Assembly: GCF_965638725.1 (NCBI RefSeq)
Contig: NC_134951.1
Location: 5,975,618 to 6,039,617 of the forward strand
Source of the DNA: Aptenodytes patagonicus
Lineage: Eukaryota; Chordata; Aves; Sphenisciformes; Spheniscidae
Reading direction: 5' to 3'
Length of the DNA stretch: 64,000 bases
Positions 26,301 to 37,745 of this stretch are shown in pieces (position 1 is the first letter of the stretch; every line of letters starts with the position of its first letter). The notes under the pieces are model-generated. The model saw only the letters and a program-made list of their open reading frames with translations. It was not told the origin of the DNA and searched no databases. The position numbers and the translations under genes were made by a program.

Positions 26301-26492
26301 ATCAGACCAGGACTTGGTTTTCAATTAATATTTCATGCTTTTGTTTCTATCTCTTGTATTTTAGCCAATCCTTGCAAGTATCAAGACCTCTTTATAAACT
26401 GCAAAAATCTGAAAACCTTGTTTAGCTGTAACCATGCACTGGTGAAGGAGAAGTGTCCTGCTACCTGTCAATGCACCACTCAAATCATATAA
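20278..26492 (+). CDS. CRISP2: Cysteine-rich secretory protein (CRISP2/3-like), 7 coding exons
   Basis: Spliced product of 228 residues from exons 20278-20337, 22125-22202, 23460-23550, 24095-24240, 24810-24904, 25614-25702 and 26365-26492. All introns are GT-AG and phases agree throughout. Residues 1-20 form a signal peptide. Residues about 21-157 form the CAP domain, with the HNEIRR start (29-34), CGEN (80-83), YTQLVWY (123-129) and GCAVAYCP (135-142). Residues about 174-223 form the C-terminal cysteine-rich (hinge plus ICR) domain. I count exactly 16 cysteines, the number typical of CRISPs (six in CAP, ten in the tail). CRISPs are secreted proteins of reproductive tract, saliva and venoms; some modulate ion channels. 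Two expected CAP-cavity histidines appear replaced (Ile67, Ser122). The position upstream of RHAG on the same strand fits CRISP2, but CRISP2 and CRISP3 cannot be separated by eye. A 5' UTR exon probably lies upstream. Confidence 0.93.
22125..22202 (+). CDS. CRISP2: CRISP coding exon 2
   Basis: Acceptor ttttcag, donor gtaagc. Twenty-six codons (residues 21-46) carry the first CAP helix with HNEIRRSV and end NMLKM. Phase 0 at both ends. Confidence 0.92.
23460..23550 (+). CDS. CRISP2: CRISP coding exon 3
   Basis: Acceptor gtctttcag, donor gtacat. Residues 47-76 plus one base include AQKWADKC (first conserved cysteine, Cys63). Ile67 stands where mammalian CRISPs have the first cavity histidine. 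Confidence 0.92.
24095..24240 (+). CDS. CRISP2: CRISP coding exon 4
   Basis: Acceptor cacttcag, donor gtatga. Encodes CGENVLLSS, the AIQVW helix and NFKYG, and ends ESYTQ. The usual GHYTQ is changed here, so the second cavity histidine is Ser122. Confidence 0.92.
24810..24904 (+). CDS. CRISP2: CRISP coding exon 5
   Basis: Acceptor attccacag, donor gtacgt. Encodes [17 protein letters not shown] and VCQYCP, holding Cys136, Cys141, Cys152 and Cys155. Confidence 0.92.
25614..25702 (+). CDS. CRISP2: CRISP coding exon 6
   Basis: Acceptor tttcaaatttcag, donor gtaagt. Encodes the hinge with [13 protein letters not shown] (Cys174, 177, 181, 186). Confidence 0.92.
25893..25955 (+). mobile_element. 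CR1 LINE 3'-end fragment
   Basis: A 60-bp piece containing ggcttggaccagatgacctc and ggtcctttccaacctc, the typical CR1 3' tail sequence. It lies in the last CRISP intron and lacks all coding parts. Confidence 0.75.
26365..26492 (+). CDS. CRISP2: CRISP coding exon 7 (cysteine-rich tail and stop)
   Basis: Acceptor tgtattttag. Encodes the last six cysteines (Cys190, 199, 208, 217, 221, 223) and ends TTQII before the stop taa at 26490. Confidence 0.92.
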
Positions 26493-26872
26493 TGTCCTGG
26501 CGGATGTCATTATAGCTGCTGTGAGACTTGCTTATTAGGAAAGAGTAGAACTCACTGTGAAGTGTATTCACTCTCAGTGCATCAGCTCAGATTGGTCTAT
26601 AGGTACCATTTTTTTCTGAAATCTCACCATTACTTCAGTCCTAAGTAAGTCTAGTAGCTCAAAATAACCTCTGATGTTATTTTAGACTTTGTAGAAATCA
26701 TGCTTGAGCTACTAATGTGTTACTTTGTGGTTTTGCTTGCAGTCCACTGATTCCTTTCTTTTTAATGGGAAACACTTTCAAAACACTTTGGTTTTTTGCA
26801 AAATATGTTAAATGCCACTTAACTTTCTTCTGTTACCTTTTCTTTGATTATCAATGGAATGTATTCCTGCTA

Positions 26873-26878
26873 AATAAA
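26873..26878 (+). terminator. CRISP polyadenylation signal
   Basis: AATAAA about 380 bp after the CRISP stop codon, the first canonical signal downstream on this strand. This implies a 3' UTR of about 400 nt. Confidence 0.6.
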
Positions 26879-27261
26879 TACATGATTTACCACCGGTTCA
26901 CAAACAGAGCTTTTCGTTCAAGTTATTTATCATTCAATTTTTTTCATTTGGGAAATTCCTTATGGATATTTCAAGGCTCTTTGATACTTCATGTAAGTGG
27001 GGATGAGACAGGAAAAGAAAGACAAAGCAAAAAGTGATGCATTTTTTTGTACGGCCAAAATAAGAGGCACATGTTGAATCTGCCAACTTTTACGCTGTGA
27101 CCTAAACACAAAGCTTCTGATACACCTGTGTATGTAGGTGATAAATGATAATTTTTTTCATATGGCACCAGCAGTAGAGAAATATAAAGTTTTTTAAATA
27201 CAAAGAAAGAGGTGTGTATATATATCCCTTTCCATCCTCTCTATGACTAAGTCCCACACTT

Positions 27262-29640
27262 AGAGTCATAGAATCATAGAATCATAGAATCATTAAGGTT
27301 GGAAAAGACCTCTAAGATCATCGAGTCCAACCGTCAACCCAACACCACCATGCCCACTAAACCATGTCCCTAAGTGCCTCATCTACTCGTCTTTTAAATA
27401 CTTCCAGGGATGGGGACTCAACCACTGCCCTGGGCAGCCTGGTCCAATGTTTAACCACTCCTTCAGTAAAGACATTTTTCCTCATGTCCAATCTAAACCT
27501 CCCCTGGCGCAACTTGAGGCCGTTTCCTCTCATCCTATCGCTGGTTACTTGGGAGAAGAGACCGACCCCCACCTCGCTACAACCTCCTTTCAGGGAGTTG
27601 TAGAGAGCGATGAGGTCTCCCCTCAGCCTCCTTTTCTCCAGGCTAAACAACCCCAGTTCCCTCAGCCGCTCCTCACAAGACTTGTGCTCCAGACCCCTCA
27701 CCAGCCTCGTTGCCCTTCTCTGGACACGCTCCAGCACCTCAACGTCCTTCTTGGAGTGAGGGGCCCAAAACTGAACACAGTATTCGAGCCTGTGCGGCCT
27801 CACCAGGGCCGAGTACAGGGGCACGATCACTTCCCTGCTCCTGCTGGCCACACTATTTCTGATAGAGGCCAGGATGCCATTGGCCTTCTTGGCCGCCTGG
27901 GCACACTGCCGGCTCATGGTCAGCCGGCTGTCGACCAACACCCCCAGGTCCTTTTCCGACAGGCAGCTTTCCAGCCACTCTTCCCCAAGCCTGTAGCACT
28001 GCATGGGGTTGTTGTGGCCGAAGTGCAGGACCCGGCACTTGGCCTTGTTGAATCTCATACAGTTGGCCTGGGCCCATCGATCCAGCCTGTCCAGGTCCCT
28101 CTGCAGAGCCTTCCTACCCTCGAGCAGATCAACACTCCCGCCCAACTTGGTGTCGTCTGCAAACTTACTGAGGGTGCACTCGATCCCCTCATCCAGATCA
28201 GTGATAAAGATATTAAACAAGACCGGCCCCAAAACTGAGCCCTGGGGAACACCGCTCGTGACTGGCCACCAACTGGATTGAACTCCATTCACCACAACTC
28301 TCTGGGCCTGGCCGTCCAGCCAGTTTTTGACCCAGCGCAGAGTACACCTGTCTAAGCCGTGAGCCGCCAGCTTCTCGAGGAGAATGCTGTGGGAGACGGT
28401 GTCAAAGGCCTTGCTGAAGTCCAGGTAGACCACATCCACAGCCTTTCCCTCATCCACTAGGCGGGTCACCTGGTCATAGAAGGAGATCAGGCTGGTCAAG
28501 CAGGACCTGCCTCTCATGAATCCGTGCTGGCTAGGCCGGATCCCCTGGTTGTCCCACTCATGCCTTGTGAGCGCCCTCAAGATGAACCGCTCCATAATCT
28601 TCCCCGGCACCGAGGTCAGGCTGACAGGCCTGTAGTTCCCCGGATCCTCCTTCCGGCCCTTCTTGTAGATGGGCGTCACATTGGCAAGCCTCCAGTCGTC
28701 CGCGACCTCCCCCGTTAACCAGGACTGCTGATAAATGATGGAGAGCGGTTTGGCGAGCTCCTCCACCAGCTCCCTCAGCACTCTCGGGTGGATCCCATCT
28801 GGCCCCATAGACTTGTGAGCGTCCAGGTGGTGTAGCAGGTCGTTGACTGCTTCCTCCTGGATTATGGGGGGTTCATCCTGCTCGCCGTCCCTGTCTTCCA
28901 GCTCAGGGGGCCGAGTACCCTGAGGATAACTGGTCTGCCTGTTAAAGACTGAGGCAAAGAAGGCATTGAGTACCTCAGCCTTTTCCTCATCCTCAGTGAC
29001 AATGTTCCCCCCTGCATCCAATAAGGGATGGAGATTCTCCTTGGCTCTCTTCTTGTCATTAATATATTTGCAGAAACATATTTTGTTGTCTCTAACGACA
29101 GCGGCCAGATTACGTTCTGGCTGGGCTTTTGCCTTTCTCATTTCCTCTCTGCACGACCTAATGAGATCCCTGTACTCTTCTGGAGTCGCCTGCCCCTTCT
29201 TCCACAAGCGGTAAACTCTCCTTTTTTTCCTGAGTCCCAGCAAGAGCTCCCCGTTCAGCCAGGCCGGTCGTCTTCCCCGCCCGTTCTTCTTGCGGCGTAC
29301 AGGGACAGCCTGCTCCTGCGCCTTTAAGACTCCCTTCTTGAAGATCGTCCAGCCTTCCTGGACCCCTTTGCCCTTCAGGACCGTCTCCCACGGGACTCTC
29401 TCAACCAGCGACCTGAGCAGGCCAAAGTCCGCCCTCCAGAAGTCCATGGTTGCGGTTTTGCTGGCCCCCCTCCTTACTTCACCAAGAATCGAGAATTCCA
29501 CCATTTCATGGTCGCTAAGCCCAAGACGGCCTCCGACCACCACATCTCCCACCAGTCCTTCTCTGTCTGTAAACAGCAGGTCGAGCGAGGCACCTCCCCC
29601 GAGGTGGAATTCATATTGCAGCATGTAGAAAAAAATGCTG
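27262..29640 (-). mobile_element. CR1 LINE, 5'-truncated
   Basis: The 3' end carries the CR1 octamer repeat (tcatagaa on the + strand, three copies at 27265-27290) and the usual CR1 3' tail. The body holds a reverse transcriptase frame. The 5' end is truncated within the end of the endonuclease domain. An A-rich stretch (29643-29681 on the + strand) adjoins the 5' boundary. The element is much more GC-rich than its surroundings. Confidence 0.92.
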
Positions 29641-29675
29641 CAACAAAAAACAAAACAAAAAAAAAAAACAAACAA
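27357..29675 (-). CDS. CR1 ORF2 fragment: reverse transcriptase, open frame
   Basis: An open frame of 772 codons. Roughly the first 20 codons come from the flanking A-rich tract and are not CR1. Residues about 29-65 are the end of the apurinic-type endonuclease ([23 protein letters not shown]). The RT domain spans about 320-590, with NYRPVSL (347-353), LDFSKAFD (first catalytic Asp at 419), [11 protein letters not shown] (474-484) and the FADD box (505-508) that holds the paired catalytic Asp. The C-terminal region after the RT also has the usual CR1 content. The frame ends at a stop near the 3' tail. In life CR1 ORF2 nicks DNA and copies its own RNA at the target. This copy lacks the start and most of the endonuclease, so it cannot move by itself. 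Confidence 0.9.
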   Translation of the reverse strand: MFVFFFCFVFCCSIFFYMLQYEFHLGGGASLDLLFTDREGLVGDVVVGGRLGLSDHEMVEFSILGEVRRGASKTATMDFWRADFGLLRSLVERVPWETVLKGKGVQEGWTIFKKGVLKAQEQAVPVRRKKNGRGRRPAWLNGELLLGLRKKRRVYRLWKKGQATPEEYRDLIRSCREEMRKAKAQPERNLAAVVRDNKICFCKYINDKKRAKENLHPLLDAGGNIVTEDEEKAEVLNAFFASVFNRQTSYPQGTRPPELEDRDGEQDEPPIIQEEAVNDLLHHLDAHKSMGPDGIHPRVLRELVEELAKPLSIIYQQSWLTGEVADDWRLANVTPIYKKGRKEDPGNYRPVSLTSVPGKIMERFILRALTRHEWDNQGIRPSQHGFMRGRSCLTSLISFYDQVTRLVDEGKAVDVVYLDFSKAFDTVSHSILLEKLAAHGLDRCTLRWVKNWLDGQAQRVVVNGVQSSWWPVTSGVPQGSVLGPVLFNIFITDLDEGIECTLSKFADDTKLGGSVDLLEGRKALQRDLDRLDRWAQANCMRFNKAKCRVLHFGHNNPMQCYRLGEEWLESCLSEKDLGVLVDSRLTMSRQCAQAAKKANGILASIRNSVASRSREVIVPLYSALVRPHRLEYCVQFWAPHSKKDVEVLERVQRRATRLVRGLEHKSCEERLRELGLFSLEKRRLRGDLIALYNSLKGGCSEVGVGLFSQVTSDRMRGNGLKLRQGRFRLDMRKNVFTEGVVKHWTRLPRAVVESPSLEVFKRRVDEALRDMV

Positions 29676-32600
29676 AAAAGCAGTAGATCCAAGTCCCCAA
29701 ACATCCCCATCAAAATATCTGATTTTCTCCAGAACTTCCCAGGAACCATCTTAGTGCCAATGCCTAGCGGTGCACACCTTTAAGACGTCTCCAAGAGGGT
29801 TAAGTTCAGCTGAAGACCTTAGATGTGCCAGATGTGCCTTCTCCCACCTTTATTTGCAGGCAGGCCACCAGCTCCTGCCTAGGGGGAAATTTAGCTGGAT
29901 CTGCTGTGCGTGGTCACAGTGCCATGTTTGTTTGTGCATTGCTTCTAATAATGCATTTCCTTGAGTAAAGTTTTTCATTTCATATCTTTCCAGGCCCTTT
30001 ACAATGCAGGGCATGACTTCAAAGGATTACGTATCTGTATTGACTCAGAACTGAGGACTTAGATTTGGTACCTCTCTGTGGCATTGGTTACTTGGAGAAA
30101 CTTTCTGACCCATCTAATGAGGGGCATTATCACAATCATGCCTGATTACTGAGAATATTATTACATTGATAAAACAGTATTTCAGAATCATCTTACAGCT
30201 TTTTTTTTTTTAACATTATAGTTTTTATCTGGTCTTTATACGTCTAACTTTAATAAAAAGGTAGATACAGAGGAAACAGAAGCTCTTTGCTTACCGTTTA
30301 TAAACCTTGATAGATGTTAAAAAATGAGCAAACATCTGGAACAACATCTTCTCACTGAACAGAGAAGCTCCTTCCCGCTAACCTTCCTCCTGACACTTCT
30401 CCCAAGTGATACGTCCTGGTGCCATGCAGGATGCACTAGGGTGTCCCACCGGACCTCCAGGTCCTCAAGATGGGTACTGGTCTCCCATAGGTCTTGAGTC
30501 ACATATACCAGCCCTGAGCAGGACTGATCCCACTTACCACCTCCCCTTCCTATTTTAGACCAGCAAAAATCATTTTCTCCATAGGACTGCAATTCTGGTT
30601 AAAAACACAAGATGGTGAACCGTACCCAGACATTCAGCTGCATCATTTTTTCATTTTGCTACCTGTACAAAGGGCTCCTCCTTTTACTAGAAATTAAAGT
30701 TCTGGGCCTACCCGGCCTAATTTTAACACTTGGTTGCACAGAATTTCTTAGCTAATACTGGATGAATAAATAATCACTATGTATAGAAACAGTTTGGTAG
30801 CGGTTTCTTCCCCTCCATTGTTTCATCCTGTCTCTGTTGGCCAAATTACTATCATATTAAAGCAATTTATACTATGCAATTAAGGCAATTTATGGTTTCC
30901 AGGATATCAATGACTAATTCTGGTAGCCTTGTTTTTCTACCTGCCTGAAGCTCAGTTTCAACATCATGACTGTATGCCATTATTCAAGGCTCCTACAACC
31001 ACAACGATATTTGTAGAAAGTGTAATTCAAACCAAAGCTGGGTGAAAATTTCCTGAGAAACCTATATTTTCCTCAAAAAAATACTATTCTATAAAACCCC
31101 AGTTCTCTTACAGGAGGATACATAATTTTGGCAAAACTCTCAGGTGTTTTCTGGGATATTTTCCAAGATTTAATTTCTGCTTACAACCAAGGAGATGGGT
31201 GTTAAAACTCCTTCCACGCACACACTTTCTCTTTCCTCCCTCTCTCTCTCTGGGCCAATGAGTATTTAAAGAGGAATGATTTTACTATCAGAGCTTTCTG
31301 AGAGAGCTCCCTCCCCAAAGAGCCAGCTTTTGTGCTCTGGATATCCAGCTATGGTGGCTGAGCATGGCAGCAGCAGGAGCTGGAAGAGATATTCTGCATC
31401 ATGAGGTGCCACCCTGGAGCATCATGCATCCTGCTGGGCTACCGCAGGGTATCCAGGCATTAACCTTCTTACTTTCATAGGGGATTTCAAAAGATTCTGC
31501 TTCCCTATTGATGTGGAATAGAAGAAATAGCAGGTGAGATGAAATGCTACCTGGATGATCCTGTTTCTCAGTACAGACTTCAAGGAGAGCTTGGGTCACT
31601 CCACTTAGTTGTTCATGTCCCTGGAAAGGCTGAGATGCTTCTGACTATGAGTTTCCCATATACAGATGAGGTCAAAGCAATATGACATTCACTGAGGTCC
31701 AGCATGTCAAATAACATTTTTCTCCATTCTCTGACTGTATTTTCACAAACTTGTTTTTTATACTGATGCCCTGAGAGTTGTTTCCTTTGTGGTACTAGCA
31801 CATGCTTTCTGGTATGTGCTGAAGTTACCTCTACAGAATTGCGCTGCTTTTTATGTGTAGTTCAGGCGAGAAGCTAGTAACACCGAGAATTTCTTACAAT
31901 TTCTATTCTGGTTCCAGATATACTCACAAGAAGCACATATGCTGAGAGTTGATAAGAGCAACTACCCTGGTACAAGTCTAAGTCTTATCTGTGGAGAATG
32001 ATGTAAGAGCTCTTCAGCAGTTAACTTACATGACAAGGACTTTAAACACAGAGTTTTGAACAAATGTTATGAAGTCTTACAGCTTGTGAAGAAAGAACAT
32101 TTTTGGTATTTAAAATGCACGAGCTGTGGTAGTCATCTTATCTAATTTGGCTGTCTGAGAATCAGCCTCTGGGCTAAGCAAAATAGAAGGTCTTTCACTT
32201 TCAGTATCACAAAGTCTTGCTGAGAGTCATGGGCCTAAATCTTCCCTGGTTTTCTCCATCTATCGGTATGATAGAGAGAACAACTCTTCCATAAATCTTG
32301 CCTCACTCATGTCCTTAACATATCACACCTACAATAACAACAGGTTAAGCAGCTAAAGCTAAGACTTTATACTAAATGGAAAGCAAGGGTTGGAAACCCT
32401 GACATGCCATTAGAAACTTGTGTTGTCAGAATATCCAGTTAATGCCCAAGAACAAAACTGTAGCAAGATGATTGAGCAAGACCAAGCAGCAAAGGGCTAT
32501 CAGAGCAGGGACAGGACGAGGATGTTCCCCACCCCTGGGCTGTTCTCGGCTCTTCTAGGCCAGGTTGCCAAAAATTGGATTCCTCTAAGTGTAAGGGCCA

Positions 32601-35600
32601 CAGTTAAACTGTGAAAAACAGGAGATGTACTTTCTCATTAAGAAGCTACTTGACAACTACTGTCTCCGCTCTGGGCTGCAAGACATTTAACCTCCGTGCT
32701 TCAGTCTCACCGACTGCAACGCAGAGATAAACTGACATAGTCAGGGCAAGGAAGATTAATTAGTGAACTCTGAGAAAGAGCCTATGAAGCACTAAGACCT
32801 CTTAATTATAATATCACATTCGGTAGCCACACCTCCAGTATAATTATATCTCAGTTTAACCACAAGTCAAGGGGACACGGGGCACCAGGAGATACAAGGG
32901 AGGAAATGACACTCCCTGACACGCTGACCCGCCGGTGATGTCTGAAGGTTCACGGGCTGGTCACTGGGCTCAGTCATCTGGTCTTGGGTCTGTGCAGTGC
33001 AGCCCATGGGGCTGTTCTCTAGGACTAACAAAGATATTCTGACACCCACATCAATAACAAGTCTTGAAGAAAGGCAATTTTTAGGAAAAGTTGAGGTAAC
33101 AGATTGGCATGGAAATACATTAAGGAAATGGCCCATGTTAACTATTCATTCTGTTGCTGATGGGCACCCCAATGCTCAACACATGTGTACCTGAAAATGA
33201 CTCTTTAAAATGCTTATCGTCAGATTTTTGGTTTCTTCCACAGTAACGGAAATGATCATTTCAAATCAAATGATATTTTTCTCTTTCTGTTTTACATCAT
33301 TAACACTCCTCTGCTTTCTTCTCTTCTCCCACTTCTGCATAAAGTGATGCCAGTAAAAGAGGAAAACCCAAGCTGCCAAACTAAAATCAAATTAAGGCTT
33401 TTATTTGTTTTGTTGACAAATTTTGAATGAAACACAATTTTTTTTATTTTATTCATTGACTTTAAAACACCAATTTTTATTTTAGAGCATGCATAACCAT
33501 TCACCTCTCTTCTTTAAAAAGTTTTTTCCTAATGTAAACATATTCCAGAAACATATACTGAAGATAACAAAGGAAGTACATATTAAACCATGTTATTTTT
33601 ATTTAGTGATATACAGCATTCTTTGTGCAGGCACATATAATAACTTAAGTTTCCCACAAAGTGATTCCTGAAGGGTCAAAAGCTGTTTATTTTGGCAAAA
33701 GTTGAAATGTAGCCCTTGTGATTTTTGCACAGGATTGAAACACTGAAGGGTAAGAGAGAGTTTCTAAGCACTACTGCTTCTGAAGCACAGAAATTACACA
33801 AAACCAGTAATTTCAAAGCAAGAATGGATTCACTTCTTGTGCAGATGTGGCAGTGCAACTCTGGCCATATGATGGAGGAGACTTTCCTCCCTCACCCAAC
33901 AATGTATGAGAAAACATAAAAAAGTCTCCTATTTTTTTGAAGTAGATTCCTAAGTTAGTGCTTTGTTGTTAGGAGTGGTTCCTGTGCAGGTGTCACTATT
34001 TCTTATGTCAGGAGGTGTTTCTCAATATATTGGTTACCGCAAGTGACAAAACTGCTTCTGTTTTCCTTCCTTTTTTATTGTACAGGGTTAATGCATTAGT
34101 AACGCAAAACTGTGTTTGACTAAAATGGATAAATCTGAAAGAGAATTGAGCTTTTGCATCAACATTTAATATCCTGCAAATCTATCACATGGAACAATTT
34201 AAGTATTCAGTTTAACCACAAGTTCTAGACGTCCTTTGCAACATTCATCCCCAATTTGTGGCTTACACGCAAGCCCCCTTGAAATTTTTTTCACTCCTAT
34301 GCATGACTCCATACACATTTCCTCAGCCTGATGAGGAGCACAAAATACGATGCTGTTCAAGCACAGTCTGAATGCTAGAATGATTTATAGGAATATTTTT
34401 GTCAACTCAGAGGTGTGAAGAATTCTCACCTTCCAACATTTCTGTGCTGGCAGAAGTTCTACTGCACAGAAGCTTATAGCAGCAAAACATGTCCTTCATC
34501 ACAGATTCTTTGTTAATATTGGAAAAAAAGAGACCAAAAAAGGTCTTCTGCTGCTAAAAGCTGTGTGTCCAGGTAGGAAGAAGTTGGCAGGATGCTCCGT
34601 TGGTATATGAATACAGACTTCTCATCTACAAGTAGACTAACTCAAAGTCAAGTTCTGTTTTCACCACCTTGATCCCTAAGGCAATGAAAGTCTAATGATA
34701 CAAGATTCTAGCCATAAACACTTCCACTAAGTAGAAGAGCCTAATTGGTTGTGACAACAGCGTATGTCAGAGCGAGTCAGTTAATATCTGGCAAGATGAA
34801 GATCTGGGAGCACCTACTTTGCACGCGCTCTAACTCTTCTAGAAGTGTAAGGACAGCATTGGTTCAAGGCAAAATCTGGGTATCTGAGACAATGGCAGGA
34901 AATGAGGCAAACTCCTTACGTCTGAAAGTTTGGTAAATCTGGACACATTTTACTCACAAGCCTTTCCAGATCAAAATCAGGTTTTGAGTCCCCTCCCTGT
35001 AATTTTTTCCAAAGCAGGCACTATTGTTGCAACTTGGTGGTTATCTGGCAGGCTTTCCTGGAATTCTGTGGTTTTGTGACTGTCTGGAGAGCTATTGCTG
35101 CAGCTTAAAGATTTTTGTTTACTGCTTTACATACCTGGAGGAGGAAGCTCAACTCTTTACCTTCTCTCCTTCCCCAGGCACCTATACTGAGTGGATTGTT
35201 TACATGCAGAAATGGTGCTATCTAGTACACTGTTGTCTCAGCTAACCCTGTTCCTAGGAGAAATTAAAGCAGCCCTTGTTTAAGATACCTATTTATTTTT
35301 ATTACATATTTGCCTTTACCTATAAATAACAGGCACAGGATCGTGTGGTTATCTTCAGGATGTGCTAGAAGTAGTCATGCCCAAAAAGCTTTTTCCAAAG
35401 CCCATTGGAGACAATGGAATGAGTGGGTCTGATTGACACCTTTCAGTGACACAAAAGATGGAACGTGTTTCATTTGCCAAAACATACACCCAAACTTCTC
35501 GCTGCCATTCAGTGAATTTTCTGATGTCTCCTTACTATTTTAAGAATGGTACTTGACATTGAAAACATAAAGGTAACCTGACCAGGTGCCCTGCAGTCCC

Positions 35601-37489
35601 AAAGGAGACTTCTCAAAAGACAGACTGATGCTTTGACATCTCTTCATAGCACCCTCATCTCAGCCAGTTGAGGACAATGTTTGCAGTTAAGGCACTGGTG
35701 CTGGACCATAGCAGACAGGAGTCCTGGTGTCAAACTTCTTGAGTCTCCCCTGGAAAGGATTCTGGAATAAGTCAGGGTCTGATCCTCAGACTGCGGAGGA
35801 TTCTTTGCTTCAACTCCTCACACCTGAAACAGAAATTATGTTTTCTCAATTTAATAATCTGCTATGCAGCTAAACTAGCTAAAGTCTGTGAGAATTTTAG
35901 GAGGAATTCATCTCATCTAACTGTAAAGGTCTACGGAGTTAGTCCTTTTTATATTTGAGAGAGAGGCAGAGAGAGAATGAAAGTGTGAGATGGAAATAAA
36001 CCATTTTTACCTACTTTGGGTATCTGTATTAAGATATGTTTAATTATACTCCTTAAGTAGTCATTCCCCTTATCTCTAATAAAGTAAGCACCAGCTCACT
36101 GAGATAAATGTAGACATCTACAATGTTCATTTCTGCAGATGCCACATGGAACTAAAAGCTAGGAACTCCACTTTCTCCCTTTTAGTAATACAAGAAATGT
36201 ATTATTGCAGAAACCTTAAAAACATTTGAAGTGTGCTATCATGTGTCCTCTTAGACTTCTCTTGTTCTAAATAAAAAGAAAACTTTCAGTTGTTCTTTCT
36301 GGTTCATTGGGTAGAAGGCAGATATGCTGCAGGTGGGTAATGTACCTTCTTTAGACGATGATAAGTTATTTGTCCAGTTCTAAGCAGCTCAATCTGGAGC
36401 TTTTTTGTGGTCAATGGGGAGGAGGAGAAAATAGTCCAAAACTAGTAGGATGAAGCATAGGCCTGGAAAAGCCTCAGGCCATAACGGGAGTCACGATGAT
36501 TAGTTTAGACCAGATGCTTAATATTTACTCAGTTTTTTGTGATAAAGTGGGAGGCAGTCAACATGAACTAACTCATGAGGGAAAACCTGGATATAGTAAT
36601 TGAGGGATGACTGTTAACTATAAAAGTGAAGTTGTAATCAAATGTCACTTCAGGATGTAGCCCATATTTCCCGAAAAGAGAAGAGCTAGTCCTATTTTAC
36701 ATGATAATTGGTGAGAATTTATTTGAAATTCTGTTTACAGCTCTAGTTATTTGACATTAAATGAGCTGAACTTAAGCCCCAAAAGAAGAGGTATTAACAT
36801 ATTCGGGAAAACAGACAGTCTGCGATATCAGAGAAAACCAAAGAGCCCACTTGATTAGAAAGTCAAAAACTGAAAGGGAATATGATTGCTCTCTACAAAC
36901 ATCAGAAGGGCTAAAAAAAATGTAAAAGCTGCTTGAGCTACCAGATATTTTTATCACAAGACCAAGACATATGCACTGTATTAATAAATTTAGTGAAGAA
37001 ATCAGTTTCTAAACATTAAAACGAGAAAGGTCAGCAGCAGCCTTCCAACTGAACGAAGAAGGACATAAAAACATTACAAATAGCGGACAAAACATTTATG
37101 GAAGGGATTATGTGATAAGCTACCTACAATTCCAGGAAAAGTCCTCAATGACCTAAAAATTCCCTGTGTGCCTAAACAGACAAATGCTGGGTGATTGAAA
37201 AAGTAAAAAATGTCAGTCACAATAAATAACGTTGGAAGCAGCCATCATGCTTCTTCCACAGATTGTAGCAACTGAGTGTTCATGAGGAAATCAGCTTATA
37301 AATGGGAAAAGAGAGAGGAGACAATGGGAAAAAAAAAAAGAAATGTATTAAGAACCAGGAGGGAAAAGCGAAATGAAAGCAAGCAGTAGAATGTGAAGAC
37401 AGGGAGACAAACCATGAGATAAGGGAGAGGCCATCCAAAAATGCAGAAAGTTTTCTGGACAGGCAAAAATCACCAGAAATATGAATGGC

Positions 37490-37745
37490 CATCCAAGCCT
37501 AGTTTTTAATAACGGGCACCGAGGAGGTTTTAAGGCACTGAGGGCACTCATAAGCTTTGATGGCCCTGACCAGCCTCCCTTGAAGCCTCTCCCACCGCCT
37601 GCCCATGGCCCCAGGAGCCCCATTTTGGCTCAGCCCGTCTCATCTCAATGTACCTGTCTCTACTCTTGTTTTTTGCCCTGCTTCGTGGATGGGTCTTGGA
37701 CCATCCTTTATGTAATCAATAAACATAAGGATGGGTGCTTTTGAA
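37490..37745 (+). other. GC-richer segment with AATAAA, origin unknown
   Basis: About 250 bp contrast with the AT-rich flanks, run through a C/T-rich stretch and end with aataaa at 37708. This could be a decayed LTR or retroposed 3' end. I found no matching second copy in the window. Confidence 0.25.

Noticed and set aside
27447..28238. 263-codon open frame on the plus strand
   Set aside because: It is the antisense shadow of the GC-rich CR1 reverse transcriptase frame and has no domain of its own.
28003..29783. Several further frames over the CR1 region
   Set aside because: Off-frame or antisense readings of the CR1 coding sequence.
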